Shown here: positions 63,926 through 64,000 of the stretch, one piece after another
Numbering within the stretch: position 1 is the first letter of the stretch
How the letters are laid out: each line of letters opens with the position of its first letter
NCBI RefSeq assembly: GCF_900141875.1
Contig: NZ_FQZE01000022.1
Location: 28,956 to 92,955, forward strand
Source: Tangfeifania diversioriginum
Lineage (GTDB): Bacteria; Bacteroidota; Bacteroidia; Bacteroidales; Prolixibacteraceae
Direction of reading: 5' to 3'
Length of the DNA stretch: 64,000 nucleotides
Program-made: the position numbers and the translations under genes
Notes under the pieces: model-generated
Database searches by the model: none
What the model was told of the DNA's origin: nothing
Seen by the model: the letters and a program-made list of their open reading frames with translations, nothing else

Positions 63926-64000
63926 TCATGCAACGTTGTTTAATTGTGCGAGTTGATTCTCAAGAAATTTAATACGCTTTTCTTTAAATGCTGCTTGGTT
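63926..64000 (-). CDS. C-terminal fragment of a gene entering from the right edge
   Basis: The minus-strand frame open to the window end encodes NQAAFKEKRIKFLENQLAQL plus NNVA and a TGA stop, a charged helical or coiled-coil tail. It may be the end of a transposase or another helical protein; only 24 residues are visible. Confidence 0.35.
   Translation of the reverse strand, partial: NQAAFKEKRIKFLENQLAQLNNVA

Overview
The window comes from a Bacteroidota chromosome, most likely an anaerobic or facultative polysaccharide degrader of the Marinilabiliales/Prolixibacteraceae type. The evidence is a SusC/SusD pair with an ECF sigma factor and FecR anti-sigma, many CAZymes, a DUF5916 protein, TAnnTTTG-type promoter elements, a RapZ-kinase fusion and AT-rich translation starts with few Shine-Dalgarno sequences. 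Lineage is inferred from gene content only.

Layout. 1-8.8 kb is core: an LptD-like OM protein (cut by the window edge), MlaD, DnaA, a DMT transporter, a YigZ protein, and pyrB-pyrI behind a leader with a terminator hairpin. A tRNA-Leu(CAG) at 8943-9026 borders a low-GC four-gene operon of unknown function (9075-11698). Next come a 225-bp inverted-repeat element and a sugar-nucleotide cluster (GDP-mannose-3,5-epimerase-like protein, nucleotidyltransferase/GHMP-kinase fusion, mutarotase; 12.4-15.1 kb). 15-34.6 kb is mixed housekeeping and envelope genes: PAP2, ArnT-like glycosyltransferase, TPR lipoprotein, DUF5916, GH3 xylosidase-like enzyme, PduO adenosyltransferase, MacB-type ATPase, PQQ-repeat protein, class I isoprenoid-synthase-like protein, YebC, and an AmgK-like kinase/RapZ fusion followed by a 40-aa Cys protein. 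34.6-37.4 kb is the ferrous-iron operon feoA-feoB-FeoB-associated Cys protein. 38.4-40.8 kb is a multidomain rhodanese plus an EgtD-like methyltransferase, matching the anaerobic ergothioneine pair eanB-eanA.

43.4-63.7 kb is polysaccharide utilisation: ECF sigma, FecR, SusC, SusD, two metallophosphoesterases and a GH20 hexosaminidase, then a LacI regulator divergent from an operon of two exported esterases, GH43, GH5 and GH97. The GH97 gene is interrupted by one in-frame TGA where a Trp codon is expected. From about 46.1 kb (inside susC, after its signalling domain) to about 50.74 kb (inside the signal-peptide end of the first phosphoesterase) the DNA drops to roughly 20-40 percent GC against 45-55 percent outside. 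This suggests the receptor was swapped while the sigma/anti-sigma signalling part was kept.

Intergenic spaces carry several different inverted-repeat (MITE/REP-like) elements. A shared palindrome, CGCAAAGCTTTGCG, lies about 100 bp upstream of both the sugar-nucleotide cluster and the LacI-adjacent CAZyme operon, and resembles a LacI-family operator. No CRISPR array, rRNA or complete IS element was seen. Gene functions rest on reading motifs by eye; no database search was run.
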